Source: CAZLCC01 sp964570845 (GTDB lineage Bacteria; Patescibacteriota; Saccharimonadia; Saccharimonadales; Saccharimonadaceae). Taken from it: a stretch of 64,000 nt of DNA. A program made the position numbers and the translations under genes. Below, piece by piece: positions 8,025 to 16,366 of this stretch. Below the pieces are notes generated by a model. It was not told the DNA's origin. It saw only the letters and a program-made list of their open reading frames with translations, and did no database searches. Where the stretch lies: contig CAZMZB010000003.1 in NCBI GenBank assembly GCA_964570845.1, positions 18,051 through 82,050 on the forward strand, in the 5' to 3' direction. Position 1 is the stretch's first letter, and every line of letters begins with the position of its first letter.

Positions 8025-10883
8025 ATGAAGTTTAAATCAGGGGCTCGTCGGCGGGCGAAAGAATATGAAAAAGCGCTCGTTAAACAATGGAAGAAAAATA
8101 AGACATTTGAAAAATCTGTAGAACAACGACCAGTTGATAATAGTTATGTATTTTATGATGGCCCACCATTTATTACTGGTGTTCCTCATCATGGAACACT
8201 GTTAAGCTCTATTGTTAAAGATGCGGTTCCGCGTTATCAGGCGATGAAAGGTAAGCGCGTTGAACGTGTGTGGGGCTGGGATTGTCATGGTCTACCCGCA
8301 GAGGTGTTTACAGAACGAAAACTTGGTATCAAAGATAAGCGTGAAATCGGCACAAAAATTAGTCTTGAAAAGTATATTGTGACAGCTCGAGAGAATATGA
8401 TTCAAACAAGTGCATTATGGGAAGACACGATTGATCGTATTGGCCGATGGGTTGATTTTAAGGGCGCTTATAAAACCATGAACAAAGAATACATGGAAAG
8501 TATTTGGTGGGCGTTTAAAAAACTTTATGAAAAAGGCAAAATCTATGAAGGTGAGCGAGTTTTAATGTATTGTACGCGTGATGCCACCCCAATCTCTAAA
8601 GCTGAAGTTGCGATGGATAATAGTTATCAGGAAGTAACCGACCCGAGCGCATATGTAAAATTTAAGTTAAAAGATAAAGATGAATATCTTCTTGTTTGGA
8701 CAACCACACCATGGACACTGAGCGCTAATACGGCGATTGCGGTTGGTGCGGACATTGTGTATGCGAAAGTGAAGGTTGGTGATGAAGTATTTATTCTTGC
8801 GAAAGATCGACTTGGGGTGGTTTTACAAGACGAAAAACATCAGCCAATAAAATACGAATTACTAGAACTTCTTAATGGAAGTGAAATTGCTGATGAGCAT
8901 TATGAACCATTATTTAGTGCAAAGTTAACTAAAAATGCGTATAAAATTTGGGCAGAGGATTTTGTGAACACGGAAGACGGAACGGGCATTGTTCATATTG
9001 CACCGGCATATGGTGAGGATGATTATGAAATGAGCAAAAGGCGTGATATTCCACTGCTTATGACGACCAATGAAGAGGGAGAATATCTTGAGGGTGACTG
9101 GAAAGATAAAAATGTTTGGGAAGTAAATAAGCAAATTGCAAAGACACTTCGTGAGCAGGGTGTTGTGTGGAAGGTTGATTATATTCGTCATAGCTACCCA
9201 CACTGTCATCGTTGCGGGACAAAGCTGATGTATCGTGCCCATCCAAGTTGGTTTATGGATATTGATAGTCAGCGTACAGAAATGCTCGAACAGAATGGTG
9301 AGAATATTAACTGGTTTCCTCCGCATGTTAAACATGGTCGATTCGAAAAAAATATTGAACAAGCACCAGACTGGAACTTAAGCCGTGATCGTTTTTGGGC
9401 AACGGCAATGCCAGTTTGGAAAGGTAAGGATAAAAATGGAAAAGAACATATTAAAGTCATTGGCAGTTATGAAGAGCTAAAACAATTAAGTGGTGTGGAG
9501 TTAGAAGATTATCACCGACCGTGGGTTGATGATATTACTTTCAAAATCGATGGAGTGGAATATAAGCGTATTGATAAAGTGATTGATGGTTGGTTTGAGT
9601 CGGGCAGTATGCCCTTTGCACAGTTTCATTATCCGTTTGAAAATGTAGAAAAGTTCGAAAATAGTTTCCCGGGTGACTTCATTGTGGAGTATATTGGACA
9701 GGTTCGTGCATGGTTTTATTATATGCATGCTATTAGTGTTGGTCTTTTTGGTACGAACTCATTTAGGAATGTTATTGTTACAGGGACATTGGCTGGTAAT
9801 GATGGACGGAAAATGAGTAAGAGTTACGGAAACTATACCGATCCAAACGAACTCATGGATCAATATTCAGCTGATAGCTTACGCTTTTTGCTACTTAGCT
9901 CCCCCGTGCTTGCGGGTGAAGATTTTTCTTTACAGGACAAAGATGTGAGTGATGTAGCGCGAAAGCTTTCAATGATTTGGAATATGTATGATTTCTTTAC
10001 GATGTATGCTGAAGTTGATGGCTGGGAGTGGGATGGTGAACTGAAGCACCCTAAAGAATTTAATAATCCGCTTGATGAGTGGATTATCGGTCGGATGCAT
10101 CAGCTTGTGCAAGAAATTGAAAGACATATGGATGCTTACGACATTCCAAATGCCACGAAACCAATAATTCCATTCATCGAAGATGCGAGTAATTGGTATG
10201 TTCGCCGAAGTCGTCGTCGTTTCTGGAAGAGCGGTGATAGTGCTGATAAGAATGATGCATACCAGACGCTTCATTATGTACTGACCTATCTTAGTAAAAT
10301 TATCGCGCCGTTCACACCGTTTTTAGCAGAGGAGCTTTATCAAAAGCTAACTGGCGGCGAAAGCGTACATCTACTTGATTGGCCTAAAACAGGGCATATC
10401 AACGAATTGGTGCTAAAAGATATGGCGATTGGTCGTGAGTATGTGAATGAAGGTTTGAGTATTCGGGCAAAAAATCAACTGAAAGTTCGTCAGCCGCTTA
10501 CAAGTGTTACTGTGCCGCAACTTGGTGAATTTGTTGATTTTGAAAATATCTTGAAGGAAGAGCTGAATGTTAAAGAAGTAAAAAAAGGTGATAAATTGGA
10601 GCTTGATGTAACAATCACTCCTGAGCTTCATCGAGAAGGTTTAGTGCGTGAAGTGATTCGCCATATACAAAATGCACGTAAAAAAGCGGGGCTGAATGTT
10701 GATGATCGAATTAAACTTAGCTTAAAAGCTAGTGGTGCTTTGGAGCATGCGATTGAGGAGCATCAACAAACAATTCTCACCGAGACACTAGCAGAATCTT
10801 TAAATAAAAGTGAGTATTCTTACGCTGTCAAAGTAGAAATAGAAGATCAGAAACTGGTGTTGAGTCTTGAAAAAATTGCATAA
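8025..10883 (+). CDS. ileS: Isoleucyl-tRNA synthetase
   Basis: Charges tRNA-Ile. The frame extends back to the ATG at 7956, but that ATG is inside the T-box bulge. The ATG at 8025 has AAGGAG 9 nt upstream and is taken as the start (952 aa). The region around WGWDCHGLPAEVF resembles the eukaryote-like IleRS type. The KMSKS loop is canonical (residues 596-600). The class I HIGH signature reads HHGT (55-58), with Thr in place of the last His. An HCHRCGTK cluster near residue 390 could bind zinc. Expression is probably induced by uncharged tRNA-Ile through the leader. Confidence 0.96.
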   Translation: MKFKSGARRRAKEYEKALVKQWKKNKTFEKSVEQRPVDNSYVFYDGPPFITGVPHHGTLLSSIVKDAVPRYQAMKGKRVERVWGWDCHGLPAEVFTERKLGIKDKREIGTKISLEKYIVTARENMIQTSALWEDTIDRIGRWVDFKGAYKTMNKEYMESIWWAFKKLYEKGKIYEGERVLMYCTRDATPISKAEVAMDNSYQEVTDPSAYVKFKLKDKDEYLLVWTTTPWTLSANTAIAVGADIVYAKVKVGDEVFILAKDRLGVVLQDEKHQPIKYELLELLNGSEIADEHYEPLFSAKLTKNAYKIWAEDFVNTEDGTGIVHIAPAYGEDDYEMSKRRDIPLLMTTNEEGEYLEGDWKDKNVWEVNKQIAKTLREQGVVWKVDYIRHSYPHCHRCGTKLMYRAHPSWFMDIDSQRTEMLEQNGENINWFPPHVKHGRFEKNIEQAPDWNLSRDRFWATAMPVWKGKDKNGKEHIKVIGSYEELKQLSGVELEDYHRPWVDDITFKIDGVEYKRIDKVIDGWFESGSMPFAQFHYPFENVEKFENSFPGDFIVEYIGQVRAWFYYMHAISVGLFGTNSFRNVIVTGTLAGNDGRKMSKSYGNYTDPNELMDQYSADSLRFLLLSSPVLAGEDFSLQDKDVSDVARKLSMIWNMYDFFTMYAEVDGWEWDGELKHPKEFNNPLDEWIIGRMHQLVQEIERHMDAYDIPNATKPIIPFIEDASNWYVRRSRRRFWKSGDSADKNDAYQTLHYVLTYLSKIIAPFTPFLAEELYQKLTGGESVHLLDWPKTGHINELVLKDMAIGREYVNEGLSIRAKNQLKVRQPLTSVTVPQLGEFVDFENILKEELNVKEVKKGDKLELDVTITPELHREGLVREVIRHIQNARKKAGLNVDDRIKLSLKASGALEHAIEEHQQTILTETLAESLNKSEYSYAVKVEIEDQKLVLSLEKIA

Positions 10884-10906
10884 ATTTGGTTAAGTTGTGC
10901 TATAAT
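10876..10906 (+). promoter_or_regulatory. Promoter of surface-protein gene
   Basis: TATAAT (10901-10906) preceded by TGC (extended -10), with TTGCAT at 10876-10881 and a long 19-bp spacer. A leader of about 50 nt follows and ends in a strong Shine-Dalgarno. Confidence 0.45.
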
Positions 10907-10963
10907 TCTTCATAAAGTTAATTAATTTTTGGTAGGTGGGGACTAGTTGCGAGGAGGTCCTTT

Positions 10964-12307
10964 GTGCGAGTATTACATAAAATTGATAAAAAATTATTCT
11001 TTGCTGTAGCAGTGTTAATGCTAGCGGTCCAGTTGATTGTGTCACCGATAGCAAATGCAGCGCATATTTATAACAGTACAAATGAATTAAATAAAAACAA
11101 ACAAACCCCTGGGCGCATAGGACAAACGGCTCCGTATGTAGATTTTGTTAGTAATACTAGTGATTCAGTTTCATTGAGGTTCTTTAATCATGCTTCCGGG
11201 TTAGCATTCTTTGAAGTGCGACGCGATGGTGTAGCTACTGGAACCACTCCTCATCCGGTGGTTACGGGTGATACAATCCACACAGAGGGAGTTAGCGTTA
11301 CTAGTGGAGCAACAGTAGATAGGACATTTACTGGCTTGTCTGAAAAAATTGAAATAAGACTGGCTTTAGGCGGAGAACGGGATTGGGATTTTGACTGGAC
11401 TCGCTTTGATGTTGCACCTTCAATTACACCATGTGTAACCAGTTCGACTATCCATACTGATAATCTTACAACTTGGGATTTGAGTCAGACTCGCGCTACT
11501 GGACATAATGAACTGGCTACAGATGGAGTGCGCGTTTGGACAGAAGGGGCTACTTCTACGGATAAGGCTGCCGGGTACTTAAGTACTAATTTCGCACTCA
11601 TAAATGCTGGTATACCAAACATTGAATTTGCAAGTTATACTGGCGGTCGTCCTAGCCTTCAACTTGGCATTGATACCAATGCGGATGGTATTCGGGACGC
11701 ATACCTCGTTTATGAGCCGTGGGCATATGGAGAAGGTAATTATTGGGCTACTGCGTACCTTGGTGTTCCAGCTGGCATGGGTTACGCGAGCTTCGGCACA
11801 CTCAATGACTTCTTAGCGGCAAATCCATCCGCACGTATTATGGAGGTGGGTTATTCGCTTGGTTCCGGCGTAATGGGCGACGCTATAATTAGTAAGTTAA
11901 CCGCTGGCTGCGTAGAGTATACATTTGCGTCGCCAGTGACTACCCCTCCAGCTCAGCCTGATAATAATCTGGGAGTAGGTGGTGGTTCTGGGGGAGGCAG
12001 TAGCTCTTCATTAGTGACTAGCACTCCAGCGATAACACCAGTTGCTGGTACTGCGGCTTTTAATCCTATATTTAATGTTGATTTTGCTGGAACAGCGAAC
12101 AACACTGAAGGTGATGTCTTGGGAACAGCAAAAGAGAATAACTCTGCTACTAAAGCAGCTCAAACAAATATTCCTGGTGTCGATAAAGAAGGAAAAATTC
12201 TTGGCTTAAGGTGGTATTGGTGGTTAGCTATTTTGGCTGGAGTTGCTTCAGGTCTTTGGTGGCTATTTGCGGTGCTTCGTCGGCGCAAAGAGCAAGAAGA
12301 AGCCTAA
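10964..12307 (+). CDS. Exported protein with C-terminal membrane anchor, unknown function
   Basis: GTG start 6 nt behind GAGGAGGTCC. An N-terminal signal peptide (KKLFFAVAVLMLAVQL, cleavage likely after ANA near residue 32) is followed by about 280 residues of Thr/Asp/Gly-rich, probably beta-rich extracellular sequence. Then comes a Gly/Ser/Thr/Pro linker near residue 335. The C-terminus has a Trp-rich hydrophobic segment (WYWWLAILAGVASGLWWLF) and an RRRK stop-transfer. This layout resembles wall-spanning surface proteins, but no LPXTG is seen and the family is not recognised. It could be involved in contact with a host cell; that is only a guess. Confidence 0.8.
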   Translation: MRVLHKIDKKLFFAVAVLMLAVQLIVSPIANAAHIYNSTNELNKNKQTPGRIGQTAPYVDFVSNTSDSVSLRFFNHASGLAFFEVRRDGVATGTTPHPVVTGDTIHTEGVSVTSGATVDRTFTGLSEKIEIRLALGGERDWDFDWTRFDVAPSITPCVTSSTIHTDNLTTWDLSQTRATGHNELATDGVRVWTEGATSTDKAAGYLSTNFALINAGIPNIEFASYTGGRPSLQLGIDTNADGIRDAYLVYEPWAYGEGNYWATAYLGVPAGMGYASFGTLNDFLAANPSARIMEVGYSLGSGVMGDAIISKLTAGCVEYTFASPVTTPPAQPDNNLGVGGGSGGGSSSSLVTSTPAITPVAGTAAFNPIFNVDFAGTANNTEGDVLGTAKENNSATKAAQTNIPGVDKEGKILGLRWYWWLAILAGVASGLWWLFAVLRRRKEQEEA

Positions 12308-12343
12308 AAGTTTTAAAGAGTAAAATCATGGCTTTTAAAGTGG

Positions 12344-12349
12344 TATACT
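12344..12349 (+). promoter_or_regulatory. -10 box for CAP-domain gene
   Basis: TATACT ends 10 nt before the GTG at 12360. The predicted leader is only about 3-4 nt. Confidence 0.4.
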
Positions 12350-12359
12350 ATTAACAGTT

Positions 12360-13256
12360 GTGAAAGTAAAAAATAAAAAACAACTTACAAAAATAAAAAA
12401 GCCGCTCAAAAAAACGCTGATTCCTCATAAAGTGAACCAGTACAGACCGTATCTTATTCGGCGGAGTGGTATTGCGGTTGTTGTGGCGCTGGTTTTTGGT
12501 TTACAGATTGTTTATAGCTATTTCACCACTGGTAATGTGGCGATTTTAGGGCAAACCTCAAGTGTAAGTGTAAGTGAACTGTTAAAAGAGGTGAATAAGC
12601 AACGAAAAGCTGAAGGGATAACTGAACTGAAGCTAGATAGTAAATTGAATGAAGCTGCGTTTATGAAAGCCCAAGATATGCTTACAAAGGGCTATTGGGC
12701 GCATGAATCACCCGATGGCGTGCAGCCGTGGCAGTGGTTTGCCAAAGCAGAGTATAGCTATGATATTGCTGGCGAAAACTTGGCTAAAAACTTCACTTCA
12801 TCAAGAGCTGCGGTGAACGCCTGGATGCATTCAACAGACCACAAAGCGAATATTCTTAACAAAAAATATGAAGATGCTGGGTTTGCAGTAGTTAGTGGGC
12901 AACTTGGTGGCGAAGAAACCACACTCATTGTTTCACTTTATGGTTCAAAAGTGGATAATGCTGGAGTTGCAGGTGTGAATAACGAAGAACAGACTTTCAG
13001 CCAAGCAGCAATTGGTTCAGCGAATCCACTCACAAACTTCGGTAGTACTCTACAAACACTTAACCCGGCGGCACTTGGTGGTATTGTCATATTCCTTCTT
13101 GGCTTCTTGGTGACGCTTGTTGCGCATCTGAATCGTCACAAGTTACCTCTGAAAATGAGAAAAAGCTGGCGACGTCACCATGGGTTATATAAAGCTGGAA
13201 TATTTCTTTGCCTTGCGCTAATTCTTTTCTTGAGTGCAATTGGTGGACAAATTTAA
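12360..13256 (+). CDS. CAP (SCP/PR-1) domain membrane protein
   Basis: A Lys-rich cytosolic N-terminus and one transmembrane segment (SGIAVVVALVFGLQIVYSYF, near 38-57) precede an extracellular CAP domain of about 120 residues. CAP hallmarks are VNKQRKAEGITEL, the His in YWAHESPDG, AGENLAKNF, and WMHSTDHKANIL. Two more hydrophobic segments follow (IVIFLLGFLVTLVAHL and IFLCLALILFLSAIG), so the domain is anchored at both ends. Bacterial CAP proteins are often secreted and of unclear function. It has no Shine-Dalgarno and starts close behind a -10 box. Confidence 0.88.
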   Translation: MKVKNKKQLTKIKKPLKKTLIPHKVNQYRPYLIRRSGIAVVVALVFGLQIVYSYFTTGNVAILGQTSSVSVSELLKEVNKQRKAEGITELKLDSKLNEAAFMKAQDMLTKGYWAHESPDGVQPWQWFAKAEYSYDIAGENLAKNFTSSRAAVNAWMHSTDHKANILNKKYEDAGFAVVSGQLGGEETTLIVSLYGSKVDNAGVAGVNNEEQTFSQAAIGSANPLTNFGSTLQTLNPAALGGIVIFLLGFLVTLVAHLNRHKLPLKMRKSWRRHHGLYKAGIFLCLALILFLSAIGGQI

Positions 13257-13268
13257 CGCCATCAATCA

Positions 13269-13297
13269 TTGACAATTTTATACTATTAAAGTATAAT
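13269..13297 (+). promoter_or_regulatory. Perfect consensus sigma-70 promoter
   Basis: TTGACA (13269-13274), exactly 17 bp, then TATAAT (13292-13297). It is the only full-consensus promoter I found in the window. It drives a leader of about 165 nt before the GC-rich orphan gene. Confidence 0.75.
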
Positions 13298-13354
13298 TAA
13301 CACTGTACCTTAACAGATTCCTACAACTTATTCTATTGTTTTGTATTTGAGGGT

Positions 13355-13389
13355 GGCGTTTTGGGGCTAATTTTTAGCAGTAAAACGCC
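13355..13389 (+). ncRNA. Hairpin in leader of GC-rich orphan gene
   Basis: GGCGTTTT (13355-13362) pairs perfectly with AAAACGCC (13382-13389). Inside, GCTA (13366-13369) pairs TAGC (13375-13378) around an ATTTT loop. No U-run follows, so it is not an intrinsic terminator. It may be a regulatory leader element or part of a small RNA. Confidence 0.5.
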
Positions 13390-13471
13390 GTTCTCGAGTC
13401 AGCAAGTAAGTCCCCGCTCTAGATGAGTGGATAAAGGCACGCTTGCAAAGCAATAGAAGGGATTGAGTCTT

Positions 13472-14116
13472 ATGACGATACACTTGCTTGATACCCCGCT
13501 TCCCACCCAGCTCACCAACCTCTCCACCTGGTCCGACCAGGTGGGCTGGAAGCTCCCCAAGCAGTGGTTCGATGACGTCGATACCACCCCCAGCGACCTC
13601 GCTGGCGGGCTGGTCATCGACGTCATGTACCCCATCCTGCCCGCAAAGGGCAGGGGAGGAGCCAAGCTCACCAGCGTCCAACGGACGTTCGATGAGCTGT
13701 GGAGCGTCGGCGCCAGCCGCCAGCCAGGTAGTTGGCGCTGGCCCAGCCTCAAGAGCGACACCAAGCACCTGAGGCTGCTCGACGGGATCGACTACGAGCC
13801 CGGTCTCCACCGGGCAACGATCGATCTCGGTGCCCACAAGGGCAAGGCACCCGTCGACGTCCGCGGTGCGGACTCGGCAGGTGCGGAGATCCTGGCAGCG
13901 GCAGCTCACTTCCCGGAGTGGGTACGAGCCATGAACGGCGGGGACATCCCCTACGTCTGGCTGCCCGCCTACCAGGCTAGTGTCGATGGCCTCGACCCCT
14001 GGCGGGCCGTGCCGTACCTCGACTGGAGCCAGTCCGGCCGCGAGGCCGAGCTCAATGCCCGCTGGGTCGGCCTTGCCACTCGGAACTGGGCGTGCCCGGT
14101 TCGTCGGGAGTCGTAG
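13472..14116 (+). CDS. GC-rich orphan protein, unknown function
   Basis: The ATG at 13472 has GAAGGGA about 9 nt upstream and gives 214 aa. A TTG at 13463 is an alternative. I do not recognise the family. The protein is soluble, without signal peptide or membrane segment, and rich in Trp, Asp and Pro (STWSDQVGWKLPKQWFDDVD; DGLDPWRAVPYLDWSQ). Codons prefer C or G at the third position: lines 13561-13680 are 78/120 GC (65%), while nearby genes counted 38-47%. This resembles actinobacterial coding sequence and suggests transfer, perhaps from an actinobacterial host. It has its own consensus promoter, structured leader and triple-hairpin terminator. Overlapping antisense frames are by-products of high GC. 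Confidence 0.7.
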   Translation: MTIHLLDTPLPTQLTNLSTWSDQVGWKLPKQWFDDVDTTPSDLAGGLVIDVMYPILPAKGRGGAKLTSVQRTFDELWSVGASRQPGSWRWPSLKSDTKHLRLLDGIDYEPGLHRATIDLGAHKGKAPVDVRGADSAGAEILAAAAHFPEWVRAMNGGDIPYVWLPAYQASVDGLDPWRAVPYLDWSQSGREAELNARWVGLATRNWACPVRRES

Positions 14117-14122
14117 TACTGG

Positions 14123-14213
14123 GAACTTGGTTCCCTTGGGGCTGGGGAGCCTTGGGTTTTTTAATCCTTGGTTCTCCAGCCCCGCAGGGGCGCGAAATTT
14201 CGCGCCCCTTTTT
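14123..14213 (+). terminator. Three tandem hairpins ending in U-tract
   Basis: First GGGAAC/GTTCCC (14123-14137). Second a long stem, GGGGCTGG..AG pairing with CTCCAGCCCC (14140-14183). Third a perfect 22-bp palindrome with GGGGCGCG arms (14187-14208), directly followed by TTTTT. The last is a strong intrinsic terminator; the first two make an unusually structured 3' untranslated region. Confidence 0.85.
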
Positions 14214-14244
14214 CAATTGGGCTGAAACAGCGAGCGTCCACCTC

Positions 14245-14273
14245 TTTACATCTTATTTGACATCTGTTACAAT
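14245..14273 (+). promoter_or_regulatory. Promoter of rplU
   Basis: TTTACA (14245-14250), a 17-bp spacer and TACAAT (14268-14273). The leader of about 30 nt includes GGAAGAGG before the ATG. Confidence 0.55.
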
Positions 14274-14311
14274 CTACCTCTGAAGTCAATAATATTATAA
14301 GGAAGAGGAAA

Positions 14312-14620
14312 ATGACGAAAGCAGTCGTGAAGATAGGCGGCAAGCAATATATTGTCGCTGAAAAAGAGACCCTCTTGGTGGACCGCCTCCAAGATGGCAC
14401 AAAAGAGCTCACGCTTGATGCACTGCTCACCTTTGACGGTAAAACGACAAAAGTGGGTACGCCAACCGTGAAAGGTGTGAAAGTAAACGCAAAGGTGATT
14501 GAACCGGAAGTAAAAGGTGAAAAACTTCGCATTATTCGCTATAAATCGAAAAAGCGTGTTCATAAAGAAACTGGCCATCGCCAAAAGTATAGTAAAATTC
14601 AGATTACAGGAATCAAGTAG
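14312..14620 (+). CDS. rplU: 50S ribosomal protein L21
   Basis: 102-aa ribosomal protein that binds 23S rRNA. It begins KAVVKIGGKQYIV and ends with the family pattern RIIRYKSKKRVHKETGHRQKYSKIQITGI. In most bacteria rplU is followed by rpmA (L27), but here it is monocistronic, closed by a terminator, and rpmA lies alone 40 kb away on the other strand. Shine-Dalgarno GGAAGAGG precedes the ATG. Confidence 0.97.
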   Translation: MTKAVVKIGGKQYIVAEKETLLVDRLQDGTKELTLDALLTFDGKTTKVGTPTVKGVKVNAKVIEPEVKGEKLRIIRYKSKKRVHKETGHRQKYSKIQITGIK

Positions 14621-14630
14621 CAAAAGAAAA

Positions 14631-14656
14631 CCTCGCCTAGAAACGCGAGGTTTTTT
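14631..14656 (+). terminator. Intrinsic terminator after rplU
   Basis: CCTCGC (14631-14636) pairs GCGAGG (14645-14650), followed by six T (14651-14656). Confidence 0.9.
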
Positions 14657-14721
14657 GATGGTAAAAAACTTTTCACGCACGTGCTACAATAAATGTATAA
14701 AGAGAGAGGGAATAAACACGC

Positions 14722-15489
14722 GTGAAAAATACCACAGTTATTGCGGTGACAAATCAAAAAGGGGGCGTCGGCAAAACAACGACAGCAGTTAATGTTGCCT
14801 ATTATTTAGCAAAATCCGGTAAAAATGTACTTTTAGTAGATTTTGATCCGCAAGGAAATGCGACAAGCGGTCTTGGTTTTGAAAAGCAAAAGCTTAAAAA
14901 TAGCGTTTTAGAAATTATTCAAGAAGGCGTGCCAGTTTCCGAAGTAGCTTTAAAGATGAAGCAGAAGAGACTTTCTCTGCTACCGGCAACGCCACATCTT
15001 GCGAATGCTGAAGTTGAGCTTGCAAAAGCTGAAAAGCGCTTTACGCGCTTGAGACAGGCGATCGAAAAGACTGATGAATATGATTTTGTGATTATTGATA
15101 GTCCGCCGTCGCTGAGCTTACTTACGGTGAATGCCCTGATTGCCGCGCAGTATGTTATGTTGCCCGTGCAAGCCGAATTTTATGCGCTGGAAGGCTTGGG
15201 TCAGCTGCTTGAAACAATGCAGCTGGTACGAAAGGGCATGAATCCGACACTTGAGCTCATTGGTGTGGTCATCACAATGTTTGACGGACGTACAACGCTT
15301 AGCTCTCAAGTAAGTGAAGAAGTGAAAAAGCACTTTCCAGGTAAAGTTTTCGAGACCATTATTCCGCGCAACATTCGTCTGGCGGAGGCACCGAGCCATG
15401 GTGTGCCCGTTGGTGCGTATGACAGATGGAGCAAAGGTGCAAGGGCGTATAAGGCGCTCACAAAGGAGGTGATGAACCGTGTCAGCTAA
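14722..15489 (+). CDS. parA: Chromosome partitioning ATPase ParA/Soj
   Basis: Deviant Walker A ATPase driving chromosome segregation with ParB. KGGVGKTT lies at residues 13-20, with DFDPQGNATSGLG (switch I region) and IIDSPPSLSLLT (Walker B) following. Length 255 aa is typical of Soj. The start is GTG at 14722 behind AGAGAGGG. An extended -10 (TGCTACAAT, 14682-14690) lies upstream. It overlaps parB by 11 nt, the usual parAB operon. No clear parS palindrome was found in the window. Confidence 0.97.
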   Translation: MKNTTVIAVTNQKGGVGKTTTAVNVAYYLAKSGKNVLLVDFDPQGNATSGLGFEKQKLKNSVLEIIQEGVPVSEVALKMKQKRLSLLPATPHLANAEVELAKAEKRFTRLRQAIEKTDEYDFVIIDSPPSLSLLTVNALIAAQYVMLPVQAEFYALEGLGQLLETMQLVRKGMNPTLELIGVVITMFDGRTTLSSQVSEEVKKHFPGKVFETIIPRNIRLAEAPSHGVPVGAYDRWSKGARAYKALTKEVMNRVS

Positions 15490-16366
15490 AGCAAAAAAGG
15501 GGCTGGGCAGAGGGTTTGACTCGCTGCTACCAACTGACTTGAATGAGGCATTTGACCCGACAGCTTTGCAAGATGAAAAAGTATCAGAACTGCGATATAT
15601 AGCTATTTCTGAGATTGAGCCTGATGCCGACCAGCCGCGTCGTCATTTTGACGAAGAAGCACTAGAGGAATTGGCACTATCTGTAAAAGAACATGGTATT
15701 GTACAGCCACTTGTAGTGATTAGTAAGGGTAATACTTTCCAAATTGTGGCGGGCGAACGCCGTTGGCGAGCGGCAAAAAAGGCTGGGCTGGAAAAGGTGC
15801 CAGTATTGGTGCGAACACTAAGTGACCAACATAAACTCGAGCTTTCACTGATTGAAAACTTGCAGCGCCGTGATCTTAATCCGCTGGAAACAGCGACGGC
15901 ATATTTGAAACTAAGAGATCAATTTAATCTGAAGCTAGAAGAGATGAGTACTCGGGTTGGTGGAAAGTCGCCAAGCGTGATTAGTAATGCACTCCGGCTT
16001 TTACAGCTGCCTGAAGACGCGAAAAAAGCGCTGGTTGAAAAGAAAATTTCAGAAGGGCATGCACGACAAATTCTGGCACTTGATAATGAAGATGCTAAGA
16101 AAGAACTTTTAAAGAGGATTATTAAAGAAAGATGGAGCGTACGTCAGGCAGAACGATTTGTCATTGGCTATAAGAAAGCTACTGGTGGAAGTGCGAAAAA
16201 AGCTTCGGCAGTGAAGCACACCAAAACAGAAACACCAACCACAAAAGCCTTGGCAAAAAAACTAAAAACAGAGGTGAGTATGAAGACAACCGCTAAGGGC
16301 GGGCAACTGATTATTCGTTTTAAAAATGATCAAGACTTAGAACGAATTGCGTCACTTCTTGGCTAA
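15479..16366 (+). CDS. parB: Chromosome partitioning protein ParB/Spo0J
   Basis: CTP-dependent DNA clamp loaded at parS. It begins KKGLGRGFDSLLP, the typical ParB start, then ADQPRRHF, and the nucleotide-binding box GERRWRAAKKAGL near residue 96. A helix-turn-helix (STRVGGKSPSVISNALRLLQLP) follows near residue 160, then a Lys-rich linker and a short C-terminal dimer domain. GTG start with AAGGAGGTGA upstream, inside the parA 3' end. It converges with lepB, the two stops overlapping, with no terminator in between. Confidence 0.97.
   Translation: MSAKAKKGLGRGFDSLLPTDLNEAFDPTALQDEKVSELRYIAISEIEPDADQPRRHFDEEALEELALSVKEHGIVQPLVVISKGNTFQIVAGERRWRAAKKAGLEKVPVLVRTLSDQHKLELSLIENLQRRDLNPLETATAYLKLRDQFNLKLEEMSTRVGGKSPSVISNALRLLQLPEDAKKALVEKKISEGHARQILALDNEDAKKELLKRIIKERWSVRQAERFVIGYKKATGGSAKKASAVKHTKTETPTTKALAKKLKTEVSMKTTAKGGQLIIRFKNDQDLERIASLLG

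Noticed and set aside
13367..13909. Minus-strand frame inside the GC-rich island
   Set aside because: High GC at third positions leaves antisense frames open. The plus-strand frame has a ribosome site, promoter and terminator; this one has none.
14662..14690. TTTCACGCACGTGC considered as a parS site near parAB
   Set aside because: It is not a 16-bp palindrome matching the TGTTTCACGTGAAACA consensus.
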